Assembly (NCBI GenBank): GCA_017993505.1
Contig: JAGOMP010000006.1
Coordinates: 1-64,000 of the forward strand
DNA length: 64,000 nucleotides
From: Planctomycetota bacterium
Lineage (GTDB): Bacteria; Planctomycetota; Uabimicrobiia; Uabimicrobiales; JABWCH01
Reading direction: 5' to 3'
Below are positions 52,514 through 61,200 of this stretch, piece after piece. Numbering within the stretch: the first letter of the stretch is position 1; each line of letters starts with the position of its first letter. The translations under genes and the position numbers were made by a program. Below the pieces are notes generated by a model. It saw only the letters and a list, made by a program, of their open reading frames with translations. It was not told the DNA's origin and searched no databases.

Positions 52514-53965
52514 TTATTTATGTTGCCAAAAAATTGGCATGAAAATCACTAGTACAGAATATATTTCTAAACGCCCCACCATCATAATAAAACTAAGATA
52601 CCATTTTATATATGCTGGATAGAAAGCAAAATTTTTCGTGGGGCCTACTGAATTAAATCCTGGTCCTATATTTCCTATAGTTGTTAAGGCTGTGGTAAAA
52701 GCAGTAGTAATATCATGATTATGGGTTGCAACAATCAATGTTGTAAATAATACAAGAGTAATGTACATACTCACAAAGCCACTAATGGCATATACAACAT
52801 CTTTTTTAATAGGTTTATTATTAACTGTGAGTAAAAATAAACCTCTAGGATGAAGCAAATATTTCATTTCATTAAACGCTTGCTTGATTACAGTAATAAT
52901 TCGAATGATTTTTATACCGCCTGCAGTGGAGCCAGCACAACCACCAAAAAACATAAGTAGCAAGATAATGGCTTGCGATAAATGTGGCCATTGTTCATAA
53001 TCTGCAGTTGCAAAACCTGTAGTTGTTAGGATAGAAGCAACTTGAAAGGAAGCGTATCGAAATGCTTCTGCATATGTTTTGTAATAAGGTTGTAAGTTAT
53101 ATGTCATAATCAAAGTAGCAGTAAAAAAAATAGCTAGATAGACTTTATATTCATCATTTTTTCTTGCTTCTTGAAATTGTCCTGTTAAAATTTTATATTG
53201 AAGAGCAAAACTAATTCCAGACAGTACCATGAATATGGTAATGATCATATCAATAGTAGCAGAATTATAAAAGCCTACGCTAGCATTTTTAGGAGAAAAA
53301 CCGCCTGTGGCTATTGTTGCAAAAGAATGTGTAACAGCATCAAACCAAGACATCCCACAGCATACTAATAAAACGGTTTCTATGCATGTATAGCCAATAT
53401 ACATCATCCATAAAATTTTTGCCGTAGAGGTAATTCTAGGAGTCAATCGATCTACAGTCGGTCCTGGTGCTTCTGCAGCAATGAGTTGTAAACCACCAAT
53501 TCCTAAAAGTGGTAGAACAGCAACTGCTAAAACAACAATTCCCATGCCTCCTAACCAATGCGTTTGAGCTCTCCAAAATAAAAGTGAGTGAGGCAATGCT
53601 TCAATATTTGATAAAATTGTAGCACCTGTTGTGGTAAAGCCCGACATCGTGTCAAAAAAAGCATCTGTATAACTAGGAATTGCATTTGAAAAATAATAAG
53701 GGCAGGCACCAAATAATGAGGCTACTACCCAAGTTAAAGTAACAACTAAAAAACTATCTCGCATGGAAAGTTTTGTATTCTTACTTTTTTTAGTCCATTG
53801 AAGAGCTAATAATGAAATTGTTACCATTACAGCAATTAAAATAAAAAATGTTTCTTTTGTATTTTGTTCTTGGTAGTATATTGTCATCAGTGCTGGAAAC
53901 ATGAGAGCTATAGCTAAAATCAAGATAATAATGGCAAGTGTGCGTATGATTAATAATATATTCAT
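52514..53965 (-). CDS. trkH: TrkH-family potassium uptake channel subunit
   Basis: A 483-aa integral membrane protein with about 10 TM segments in the four-repeat K+ channel fold. Selectivity-filter-like motifs include the TTTGAT segment of MSGFTTTGATILSNIEALP, the IATGGFSPK segment, a TTTGFATAD segment and the last IGNIGPGFN segment. The HWLGGMGIVVL helix is diagnostic. It imports K+ together with a TrkA regulatory subunit, not in this window. No strong ribosome site was seen. Its position next to hslO has no obvious functional meaning. Confidence 0.95.
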   Translation of the reverse strand: MNILLIIRTLAIIILILAIALMFPALMTIYYQEQNTKETFFILIAVMVTISLLALQWTKKSKNTKLSMRDSFLVVTLTWVVASLFGACPYYFSNAIPSYTDAFFDTMSGFTTTGATILSNIEALPHSLLFWRAQTHWLGGMGIVVLAVAVLPLLGIGGLQLIAAEAPGPTVDRLTPRITSTAKILWMMYIGYTCIETVLLVCCGMSWFDAVTHSFATIATGGFSPKNASVGFYNSATIDMIITIFMVLSGISFALQYKILTGQFQEARKNDEYKVYLAIFFTATLIMTYNLQPYYKTYAEAFRYASFQVASILTTTGFATADYEQWPHLSQAIILLLMFFGGCAGSTAGGIKIIRIITVIKQAFNEMKYLLHPRGLFLLTVNNKPIKKDVVYAISGFVSMYITLVLFTTLIVATHNHDITTAFTTALTTIGNIGPGFNSVGPTKNFAFYPAYIKWYLSFIMMVGRLEIYSVLVIFMPIFWQHK

Positions 53966-54175
53966 AAATTTTATAAAAACTTAAAAGAAATGTTATTCAT
54001 GTTAGAAAACATATTAAAAATATGAAAATATGTTTTCAATAATTTTTCTACTTCGTGTATTATATGATATTGTTATTTTTTTTCTAGCAAAATAAAGTTC
54101 TCTTTATAAAGCTTACTACTATTTGTGTTTCCTTATTGATTGATTTTATAAACAGTATATTGTTGTAAGATAAAA
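53966..54175. other. AT-rich gap with partial 3'-end duplication
   Basis: No gene. The 18-bp sequence AACAGTATATTGTTGTAA occurs at 54151-54168 and again at 54182-54199, the latter being the last codons of the glutamate-cysteine ligase gene. This is a small local duplication. Confidence 0.7.
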
Positions 54176-55345
54176 CTATAAAACAGTATATTGTTGTAAA
54201 ATATCTTGTGCATTTATAGTTTCTGTTTTTTGTTGTTTTTTTTGTTCAACCACTTCATACAGTGGTAGCAAATAATGTTGTTCTTGTTTGGGTAAATTAT
54301 TATGTGCTATATCTAAAAGTTCTGAAAGTGTTTTTCCTTGCAAGTTTTGTTGTGGAGATGTATAAAAAAGTGATTGGACAAGGGCAGTGTATGCCAGCAA
54401 AAATTTAGGTTTATGAGAATCAAAAATTCGGATTTCCAAGGTTTTATTATTAAATCGAACTGCAGTAAAGATAGTATTGAGATGTAAAATCCAATCTTCA
54501 TACGTGGCTGTATATTCTTGGAAACCATATTCTAAGTATTGTCGAAATGTAGTTTTTGTAGGAAAAGCAATGTATTGATTCTCTCGACATATAAAAAACA
54601 TAGGAATGTCTAAGGCATAATCTATATAATCTTGAAAAGATTGAATGGGATGATGCCCTGTACGCTCTGTGCAAGTATTTTGCCAAATATAGCTTCGATA
54701 GTAAGGAGGATTAGGAATTGCATTTTCATACAATGGTGTGTTACTAGTTAAAGGTACGAGTGTAGGATGAATATGTAATGCTGTATTGTATTTATAAATG
54801 GCATCTTGTTCTGAATTGTAGTCAATGTTGATTTGAATGGCAGCAGTTTGTTTCATCATACAGTGGCTTTTATCATTGAATTGGGCAAAATATTTTCTCA
54901 TAATTTTATAACGTTGTTTAGGCATCCATGGAATTTCATCTAGTGTATGAAAAGGATCAACACCCATAGCAATAAATATAATAGGATATTTCATTTGTAT
55001 TTGTTGTAAAATTGCTAAATAATTGTCTAATTTTGTTTGAAATTCTAATAAATTGGTGCAAGGTAAAAAAGATGCTTCAAGTTGTCCTCCTGGTTCCAAC
55101 GTAATGCTATAATCTTTGTTTTTTAAAGCAATCGTATTGTTGTTTTCTTGGATAATTTGAGAATTGGTTTGTTGCTGAATATGATGCAATATTGTCTGTA
55201 TTCCAGGATCACTATCATAAGCAAGACGATCTAGAGTGTCTTTATGAAAACAAAATATTTCATACTCCACTCCTATTTTATTTTGTGATATAAGTGCTAT
55301 AGAATTTTCAAAATGTTTTTGAATCTGTTGTATGGTAAGTTTCAA
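54176..55345 (-). CDS. Glutamate-cysteine ligase (GCS2 family)
   Basis: An about 390-aa ATP-dependent ligase of the GCS2/plant-type group, which joins Glu and Cys in the first step of glutathione or related thiol synthesis. GVEYEIFCF (metal-binding Glu), YSITLEPGGQLEASF, and TAAIQINIDYNSEQDA are family motifs. The start is TTG at 55345 (MKLTIQQIQKHFE), because GGGAG lies 5-8 nt before it; an ATG at 55393 would add 16 residues with no site. No glutathione synthase gene is adjacent, so the end product is not known. An EgtA-like role in ergothioneine synthesis is an alternative. Confidence 0.85.
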   Translation of the reverse strand: MKLTIQQIQKHFENSIALISQNKIGVEYEIFCFHKDTLDRLAYDSDPGIQTILHHIQQQTNSQIIQENNNTIALKNKDYSITLEPGGQLEASFLPCTNLLEFQTKLDNYLAILQQIQMKYPIIFIAMGVDPFHTLDEIPWMPKQRYKIMRKYFAQFNDKSHCMMKQTAAIQINIDYNSEQDAIYKYNTALHIHPTLVPLTSNTPLYENAIPNPPYYRSYIWQNTCTERTGHHPIQSFQDYIDYALDIPMFFICRENQYIAFPTKTTFRQYLEYGFQEYTATYEDWILHLNTIFTAVRFNNKTLEIRIFDSHKPKFLLAYTALVQSLFYTSPQQNLQGKTLSELLDIAHNNLPKQEQHYLLPLYEVVEQKKQQKTETINAQDILQQYTVL

Positions 55346-55393
55346 AATTTTCTCCCTTTCACATGGAAATATTGATATTTTATTGTAAAACAT

Positions 55394-55624
55394 TATACAT
55401 TCATTTTTTAAAAATATAAATATTATTTCTCAATTCTATATAGTCAAAAAGAATATAATTTTTATAATGAGGTTAAAATTAAGTGCCTTTAGTCGGAGAA
55501 AAAGACTATAAAAACGGTGGAAAAATTAAAAATGGTGGAAAATAAAGACAATGGAAAGAGTCTAAAGTGGTGAAAGAGTCTAAATGACATGGAAAGAGCT
55601 TATAAAAATGAAAGGATTTGATAT
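55394..55624. other. Divergent promoter region between two genes
   Basis: No gene. Upstream of the plus-strand glycosyltransferase it carries a degenerate run of G-G-A-A-A-G-A-G-T-C-T-A-A-like units (about 55510-55600). Promoter boxes cannot be identified with confidence. Confidence 0.4.
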
Positions 55625-56716
55625 ATGAAAGTTTTGCAAATTCTAACAGAACTTGGCGTAGGTGGAGCCGAACGTGTATGTTTAGATTTGAGTAAGGAAT
55701 TATTAAAATCAGGATACGAAGTAGGTGTGATTTCATTAAAATCTGCTCCTACCAATAAAACAATAGAAAATGCTTTTAAAAAATTAGAAATTTTCCCTCA
55801 ATATTTAGGCATGGATTCCTTAAAAAATATTTTTCTATTGCATACATTACGCTCCATGATACAAGATTTTCATCCTGATATTGTCCATTCACATTTGATG
55901 CATCCCAATATATTATCACGCATTGCTTGTTTAGGGTTGCATATTCCTTTAATCAATACGATTCATATTTCAGAGAGAAGAAAAGGACAAGGTTTATTTT
56001 TTTTCTTAGATCGTTGTACATTTCCTATAAGTTCGCTATGTACTTGCGTTTCTCATGCATCAGCTCAATTCCATGAAAAAAAATTGGGACTTAAACAACA
56101 CGTCATTGAAGTAGTATATAATGGTGTAGATATAGTTCCCAGTCTTTCTCAGGATGAAATTGTTCATTTTAAGAAACAATGGGGTGTGGAGGAATGTACT
56201 CATATTTTTGGTTCCATTGGACGTTTAGCAGACCAAAAAGGATATGAACGTTTATTTCCTATTTTGCATGAATTATCTTCTCAAATACCTAGCAATGAAC
56301 AATATGGAGTTGTTCTCATTGGAGAAGGACCTAATCGAATAAATTTAGAAAAAATGGCAAAAAATTTACCTAAAAATATTACCTTTGTCATGCCTGGTTT
56401 TTATGAAAATGCTTCTTCTTTAATTTCAGTGTTCGATGTTTTTATCATGCCATCGTATTATGAAGGATATGGACTTGCATTTGCAGAAGCTATGACGTTA
56501 GGCGTTCCCTGCGTCGTTCAAAACATTGATTCTTTGCCAGAATTGGCACAAAAATATGAAAATAGTTTATTGGTTGATTTTGACAATATTATAGAATCTG
56601 TAAATACATTATTACAAGCTTTAACATATGAACGTTGTAAACCATGCATCATACAAACAAAAGAACAAATGGGAAAAGAATATATGAAAATATATTCTCG
56701 TTTTATTTCAAAATAA
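55625..56716 (+). CDS. GT4-family glycosyltransferase
   Basis: A 363-aa GT-B enzyme with a strong GT4 pattern: MKVLQILTELGVGGAERV, HSHLMHPN, VYNGVDI, GRLADQKGYERL, and the E-x7-E catalytic motif in PSYYEGYGLAFAEAMTLGVPCV (Glu pair in EGYGLAFAE). It most likely builds a surface polysaccharide or lipopolysaccharide. A good AAAGGA site precedes the start. It is more similar to typical Gram-negative GT4 enzymes than the one at 42594. Confidence 0.92.
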   Translation: MKVLQILTELGVGGAERVCLDLSKELLKSGYEVGVISLKSAPTNKTIENAFKKLEIFPQYLGMDSLKNIFLLHTLRSMIQDFHPDIVHSHLMHPNILSRIACLGLHIPLINTIHISERRKGQGLFFFLDRCTFPISSLCTCVSHASAQFHEKKLGLKQHVIEVVYNGVDIVPSLSQDEIVHFKKQWGVEECTHIFGSIGRLADQKGYERLFPILHELSSQIPSNEQYGVVLIGEGPNRINLEKMAKNLPKNITFVMPGFYENASSLISVFDVFIMPSYYEGYGLAFAEAMTLGVPCVVQNIDSLPELAQKYENSLLVDFDNIIESVNTLLQALTYERCKPCIIQTKEQMGKEYMKIYSRFISK

Positions 56717-56811
56717 ATTCATTTATTTTCAAACAAACAACAAATAAATGTATTATTCAACATGCTTTTTAATTTTCTAAAAAAGTTTTTTTTCTCATTA
56801 AAGAAAAATGC

Positions 56812-56840
56812 TTGACAAAATTATAAAGTTTTAATATAAT
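56812..56840 (+). promoter_or_regulatory. Perfect sigma70 consensus promoter of the RRM gene
   Basis: TTGACA and TATAAT are exact consensus, 17 bp apart. A promoter this strong followed by a terminator suggests control by attenuation. Confidence 0.85.
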
Positions 56841-56873
56841 TATTAAAATATGACATCAAAGATAAGCCATTTG

Positions 56874-56904
56874 CTCTGATTGCAATAAAATCGGAGTTTT
56901 TTTT
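56874..56904 (+). terminator. Leader attenuator hairpin
   Basis: An 8-bp stem (one G-U) with a 7-nt loop and eight T, between the promoter and the RRM gene. Termination here would limit expression unless something relieves it. Confidence 0.7.
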
Positions 56905-57075
56905 ACATTCGGATGTTGTTTAGTGGCTAAAGGGGATCTGTTTTTCCATGAGCCTATTTATAGGATTTTTTTTAAGTTTAAAAAAAATTATTTAATTAAA
57001 CATTATTTAACTAGATATCTAGAATATCTCTTAAAAAAATCCGCTGTGTTACTGCTTTTATACAAGGAATTTTTT

Positions 57076-57357
57076 ATGAATATTTATGTCGGGAATCTTT
57101 CCTACAGTTTAACTGAAGAACAATTGAGAGACTTATTTGTAGAATTTGGTGAAGTTTCCAGTGTACGTGTTATGACAGATAGAGAATCTGGTCGCCCCAA
57201 AGGCTTTGGCTTTGTTGAAATGCCCAACAGCAGTCAAGCCAATGATGCAATTGAAGCTCTCAATGGTAAGGAAGTAATGGGTCGAAAAATGACAGTCAAT
57301 GAGGCAAGACCTCGTGAAGATCGTCCAAAAAATCGTGACAGAAGACCAAGGAATTAA
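57076..57357 (+). CDS. RNA-recognition-motif RNA-binding protein
   Basis: A 93-aa protein of one RRM domain. RNP2 (IYVGNL, residues 3-8) and RNP1 (KGFGFVEM) are intact, and the tail is basic (RPREDRPKNRDRRPRN). This matches the short bacterial/cyanobacterial RRM proteins, some of which are cold-induced and bind RNA. ATG at 57076 is chosen because AAGGA precedes it and the domain starts at once; an open frame upstream from 56923 has no site. The long leader with attenuator fits a regulated RNA-binding protein, possibly autoregulated. Confidence 0.92.
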   Translation: MNIYVGNLSYSLTEEQLRDLFVEFGEVSSVRVMTDRESGRPKGFGFVEMPNSSQANDAIEALNGKEVMGRKMTVNEARPREDRPKNRDRRPRN

Positions 57358-57416
57358 GAAAGATACCCGCACACTAAGCATGTTTTTATAACAATTAGTG
57401 TAGTGTATTTTATCAG

Positions 57417-57450
57417 AAGCGTCCTCCTCCCAAGGAAGACGCTTTTATTT
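57417..57450 (+). terminator. Terminator after the RRM gene
   Basis: AAGCGTC (57417-57423) pairs with GACGCTT (57438-57444), with an inner TCCT/AGGA stem and a T-run. Confidence 0.85.
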
Positions 57451-57559
57451 TTTTTATAATCGTCTTTTTTATGGAAAAATTGACAATATTATAAATTTAT
57501 GTAATAATATACACATATTTTATTTTATTTTTATGAATATTTCTTAAAAGGCAAAAAAT

Positions 57560-58960
57560 ATGAAACGAATCATTCTTTTTTTCATCCTTTGTAGTCCTTT
57601 ATTTGCTCAAGAACAATGGGGTGTGTCTTTTTTATCTGTAACAAAAACAAAAGAAGAAAAACAATTGGCAGCATCAGTACAAAAAAATATTCTTACACTT
57701 TTGCCCAGCGAGCAGATACTACAGTTGTCTTCCAAAAAATCTGGTCCAATTCTTCAAAAACAAGGATTTTGGAAAAATTGGTATAGAGGAGAAATGAAAG
57801 AGAAAGTAAAAATAGCACTACAAAAAGCCAATGTTCATTTTATTATTATCATGGAATTTAAAACTAATAAAAATAAAATGGCTAGTCGTGGTCGCATTTT
57901 AAATCTGCAAGATGAAAAAGCAAGTGCAGGTTTTATATTCAAAGCAAACACAGTAGAAAATATACAAAAATCATGGATTGAAAAATTTCAATCTTCTAGT
58001 ATGAATACTTTTTTTATAAGCCGTGCACACGAGGAAGAAGCAAGTAAAAATATAGCAGAATTGGCCCAAGAACAGTTATCAGAACAACAAGGTTGGTTTG
58101 GCGAAACAATGCCCAACGGCTTAACACGATCCACAATTCCTGGAGAATATATTTGGAAACAAGATGGAAGCATCATGGTATATGTTCCAGCAGGAGAGTT
58201 TATACAAGGGAAAGATGAAACAACGAACGAAGCTGAAGATGAATTGCCTATCCGAACAGTGCATTTACCTGCCTACTATATTGATAAATATGAAGTCACC
58301 AATGAACAATATGCTAGTTTTTTAAATGCAATCCAAGAAAAAGATAAAATTGCAAACTACATAGATATAGAAAGTGAATATAGCCAAATTAAACAAGAAT
58401 CTAATGAATATAAACCACTTCTTCCAGCATTATATTTCCCCGTTGTCAAAATTTCTTGGCTAGGTGCTCAACAATATGCAGAATGGGCAGGAAAAACATT
58501 ACCTACAGAATCACAATGGGAAAAAGCTGCACGTGGTGGAAAAATGATTCCACAAAATAAGTACAATACAATTCCTTTACAACTCGTTGAAAATACAAAT
58601 CCACAACGTATGTATCCTTGGGGAAATGAACCCTTTGATCAAATGTTTGTGCGAGCCAATGCAAAAAGTACTTTTCCAAAATATGTGCAAGAATTAGAGG
58701 GACTTGGAGATTCTCCTTACGGATGTGTCCATATGGCAGGAAATGTTTGGGAATGGTGTCAAGATTTTTATGTACTAGACGCCTATACAAAGCTTACTGA
58801 AAATCCTGAGGCAACAATAGTTTCTGACGCGAAAGTTTGTCGAGGCGGTTCTTGGGGTAGTGATGCACATGCCATTCGTTGTTCTTATCGTTATGGCGTA
58901 CTTCCAGAAAAAATGCATAATGATCTTGGTTTTCGATGTGTTCTTATTATCAAGGAATAA
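57560..58960 (+). CDS. Exported protein with formylglycine-generating-enzyme (SUMF1-like) domain
   Basis: A 466-aa protein with a signal peptide (MKRIILFFILCSPLFAQ), a first domain of unknown fold (about 20-190), and a C-terminal FGE-sulfatase/SUMF1 domain (about 200-465). Markers are MVYVPAGEFIQG, DKYEVTNEQYASFLNA, PVVKISWLGAQQYAEWAGKTLPTESQWEKAARGG, NVWEWCQDFY, and the closing CRGGSWGSDAHAIRCSYR and GFRCV. Such domains modify or bind proteins; many bacterial copies lack the Cys pair and act in ligand binding. The motif here has Cys in WCQDFY, CRGGSW and CSYR. The dynamin-like gene starts 3 bp downstream, so they share a transcript. Confidence 0.88.
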   Translation: MKRIILFFILCSPLFAQEQWGVSFLSVTKTKEEKQLAASVQKNILTLLPSEQILQLSSKKSGPILQKQGFWKNWYRGEMKEKVKIALQKANVHFIIIMEFKTNKNKMASRGRILNLQDEKASAGFIFKANTVENIQKSWIEKFQSSSMNTFFISRAHEEEASKNIAELAQEQLSEQQGWFGETMPNGLTRSTIPGEYIWKQDGSIMVYVPAGEFIQGKDETTNEAEDELPIRTVHLPAYYIDKYEVTNEQYASFLNAIQEKDKIANYIDIESEYSQIKQESNEYKPLLPALYFPVVKISWLGAQQYAEWAGKTLPTESQWEKAARGGKMIPQNKYNTIPLQLVENTNPQRMYPWGNEPFDQMFVRANAKSTFPKYVQELEGLGDSPYGCVHMAGNVWEWCQDFYVLDAYTKLTENPEATIVSDAKVCRGGSWGSDAHAIRCSYRYGVLPEKMHNDLGFRCVLIIKE

Positions 58961-58962
58961 AT

Positions 58963-61053
58963 ATGCAACAAAACACATTTAAACAATTCAATCAAATGCG
59001 AGAATGGTTGGCACTACAATTTCATTACCTCATTGTCTTAGTAGGAAACAAAGTATTTCATGGACAAATTCGTCCAGAAAACGATTTATTAGCAGAAATC
59101 AATCGCCAATACCAAATGGCAGAACCAGAAAAAAATTCTTTGCGACAAATGTATTACTATGCCCAAAATTTAATGCATAGCCGTTTTTTATTAGGCGTAT
59201 TGGGACGATTTAAATCAGGGAAAAGCACAATTTTAAATGCATTGGCAGGTCAAGATATTTCGCCTATGAATACACGAATTTCTACGGGTGTTCTAAATTT
59301 CACATATTGGAATGAACAGGAAGAATGCAAGGTAGTATATGATAGCGGTGCTTCTATCTCTATTGCCCCAGAAGATAAAATACAATACATTGATGCACAA
59401 CATAATCCTGACAATGAAAAATGTATTCATAGCGTACGCCATGGTTCTCCTACTTTTCAATTACAAAAAGAAATTATCTTTGTAGATACTCCAGGATTAG
59501 ATGCTGTTCAAGAAGTTCATGAAAAAATCACACTAGATTTTATTGCACAATGCCACGCTGGCATCATTGTTTCTACGTATCCTCCGTTTGGTGCCAGTGA
59601 ACTGCAATTTTACGAAAAAACAAAAAATACGATTCGAAATATATTTTTAATACAAAACTTACCACCTGACAAGTTTCAAGATTGGCTTGAATTAGAAGTT
59701 CAAACACTAGAAAATTTACATAAACTCGATTTTTACACATTAGACCCAAAATACAACAACGAACCAGTTCGTGACATTTTACAAAAAATTTCCAAAACAA
59801 AAAACGAATCTAAACTGGAACAATTCAAACAAGATCACAATATCCATTTATATAGCATCAATGCAAAACAAGCATACGAAGCATACTTAGCAAAAGATAA
59901 CAATGCTTTAGAAAAAAGTCGATTTTTATCATTTCAACGAGATTTATATGCATACCTTACACAATATAAAGGTGCAGAACTCCTTGATAATTATAAACAA
60001 AAAGCTCAAGTTGTCCTACAAGAACTCATCAACATGATTCAATATCGTCAAACATTGCTCCGCCAATCTGTAGATGAACTAGAAGAACAAATTCAACAGC
60101 AAGAAAAAAAACAAGAAGACGCAGAATCAAAAATTGATATTATTTTAACAAAAACAAGCTTACTAATTTTAGAAAAATTTAAAACATTGAAACGAACATT
60201 GTTAGACATTGAATTACAAGCTTTAGAAAGTGATATTCAAAATAGCTACCTAGAAAACAATGTTTTTTTACTCACAAAACAAGAACAAAAAAATATCAAA
60301 ACAAAAATTTCACAATTTAATCGCACAGTAGGGCAATCTATACAAGCGTATATCAGTGACATAGAAAATGAAATCAACCAAGCCCAAGAGAATATTAAAC
60401 AAGTCATTGATTCGGAACAATCGTTTGGAAAAATAGAAATTAGTAGCAACTTTTCAAATATAGAAATTGTAGAAATTGAAAATGCAAATAAATTAGACAA
60501 GGGCATACGATGGACATTGCGAGGTGGACTCGGCTATATTGCAGGTTCATTGGCTGGTGGTGGTGGAATTGCATTATTTGGTGGCGGATTGCTTCCCATT
60601 TTAATTGGTGGTAGCATTGGAGTAGCTCTTTCTTTTCCATTAGAAAAAAAACTAGCTCCTTGGATAGATCAAGGAAAAAAACTTCTTGGTAAAGTTTTTT
60701 ATAAGCCTATGGAAAATATTTTTACAGAATTTCGAGCTAAAATTCAAGAGGAACTTGATCAATTTGAAAAAAATATTCTAGATACTAGTAGAATATCATT
60801 TCAAGAACAAATCCAAATAGCTACGAACGAATATTTTCAACTCATGCAAACAAGATTACAAGAAATCAAAGAGAAAAAAACAAACAATATGACGCACCAA
60901 GAATGCCAACAAGAATGCCAACAACTAGAAACAATTATAGAACAACTTACTAAAATTCAAAACACACTTTCACCACAACAAGAAGAAAAACAAACACAGG
61001 AACAAGAAATCAATACAATGGGGGCTCTATTTAATAAAATATTCAAACGATAG
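58963..61053 (+). CDS. Dynamin-like GTPase (second, larger paralogue)
   Basis: A 696-aa protein. The P-loop GRFKSGKST (residues 81-89) and DTPG motif are intact. The G4 position (NLPPDK after IFLIQ) lacks the NKxD consensus, so nucleotide specificity may differ. A long coiled-coil stalk (about 350-480) precedes a Gly-rich hydrophobic region (about 520-560, LGYIAGSLAGGGGIALFGGG), which should insert into or wedge the membrane, and a further helix bundle. ATG at 58963 is used because AAGGA lies just before it. It is the second gene of the FGE operon. It shares no close identity with the paralogue at 10644. Confidence 0.87.
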   Translation: MQQNTFKQFNQMREWLALQFHYLIVLVGNKVFHGQIRPENDLLAEINRQYQMAEPEKNSLRQMYYYAQNLMHSRFLLGVLGRFKSGKSTILNALAGQDISPMNTRISTGVLNFTYWNEQEECKVVYDSGASISIAPEDKIQYIDAQHNPDNEKCIHSVRHGSPTFQLQKEIIFVDTPGLDAVQEVHEKITLDFIAQCHAGIIVSTYPPFGASELQFYEKTKNTIRNIFLIQNLPPDKFQDWLELEVQTLENLHKLDFYTLDPKYNNEPVRDILQKISKTKNESKLEQFKQDHNIHLYSINAKQAYEAYLAKDNNALEKSRFLSFQRDLYAYLTQYKGAELLDNYKQKAQVVLQELINMIQYRQTLLRQSVDELEEQIQQQEKKQEDAESKIDIILTKTSLLILEKFKTLKRTLLDIELQALESDIQNSYLENNVFLLTKQEQKNIKTKISQFNRTVGQSIQAYISDIENEINQAQENIKQVIDSEQSFGKIEISSNFSNIEIVEIENANKLDKGIRWTLRGGLGYIAGSLAGGGGIALFGGGLLPILIGGSIGVALSFPLEKKLAPWIDQGKKLLGKVFYKPMENIFTEFRAKIQEELDQFEKNILDTSRISFQEQIQIATNEYFQLMQTRLQEIKEKKTNNMTHQECQQECQQLETIIEQLTKIQNTLSPQQEEKQTQEQEINTMGALFNKIFKR

Positions 61054-61165
61054 ATTTTAAAGTCTGCTGAACTTTCACCATAGCAAAATGAAAAACAAAC
61101 ATAGGAATAAGAAATCAATACTCCAGCGTTCTATTTAATAAAATATTAAAATGATAGATTTTGAA
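60966..61165. repeat. Tandem duplication of the 3' end of the dynamin-like gene
   Basis: About 93 bp at the 3' end of the gene (from ACTTTCACCA, 60966, to GATAGATTTT, 61058) is repeated, with about 20 differences, at 61071-61162. The duplicated copy carries the terminator. Confidence 0.8.
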
Positions 61166-61193
61166 GCTTGCTCTGCAGACTTCAAAATCTATC
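61153..61193. terminator. Bidirectional terminator between the dynamin-like gene and disA
   Basis: Perfect 14-bp arms GATAGATTTTGAAG (61153-61166) and complement (61180-61193). The loop CTTGCTCTGCAGA resembles the short repeat family of 1-665. Confidence 0.8.
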
Positions 61194-61200
61194 GATAAAC

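Larger units (their letters stand above)
56717..57075 (+). promoter_or_regulatory. Long leader of the RRM gene: promoter and intrinsic attenuator
   Basis: A consensus promoter, TTGACA (56812-56817), a 17-bp spacer and TATAAT (56835-56840), lies about 235 bp before the start codon. Within the leader CTCTGATT (56874-56881) pairs with AATCGGAG (56889-56896), including one G-U pair, followed by eight T (56897-56904). This is a complete intrinsic terminator about 30 nt into the transcript. The rest of the leader is A/T-rich without ORFs of note. Confidence 0.7.

Noticed and set aside
56923-57075. Longer RRM protein with a 51-residue N-terminal extension
   Set aside because: The extension has no ribosome site, is low in complexity and overlaps the leader; the domain begins at 57076 after AAGGA.
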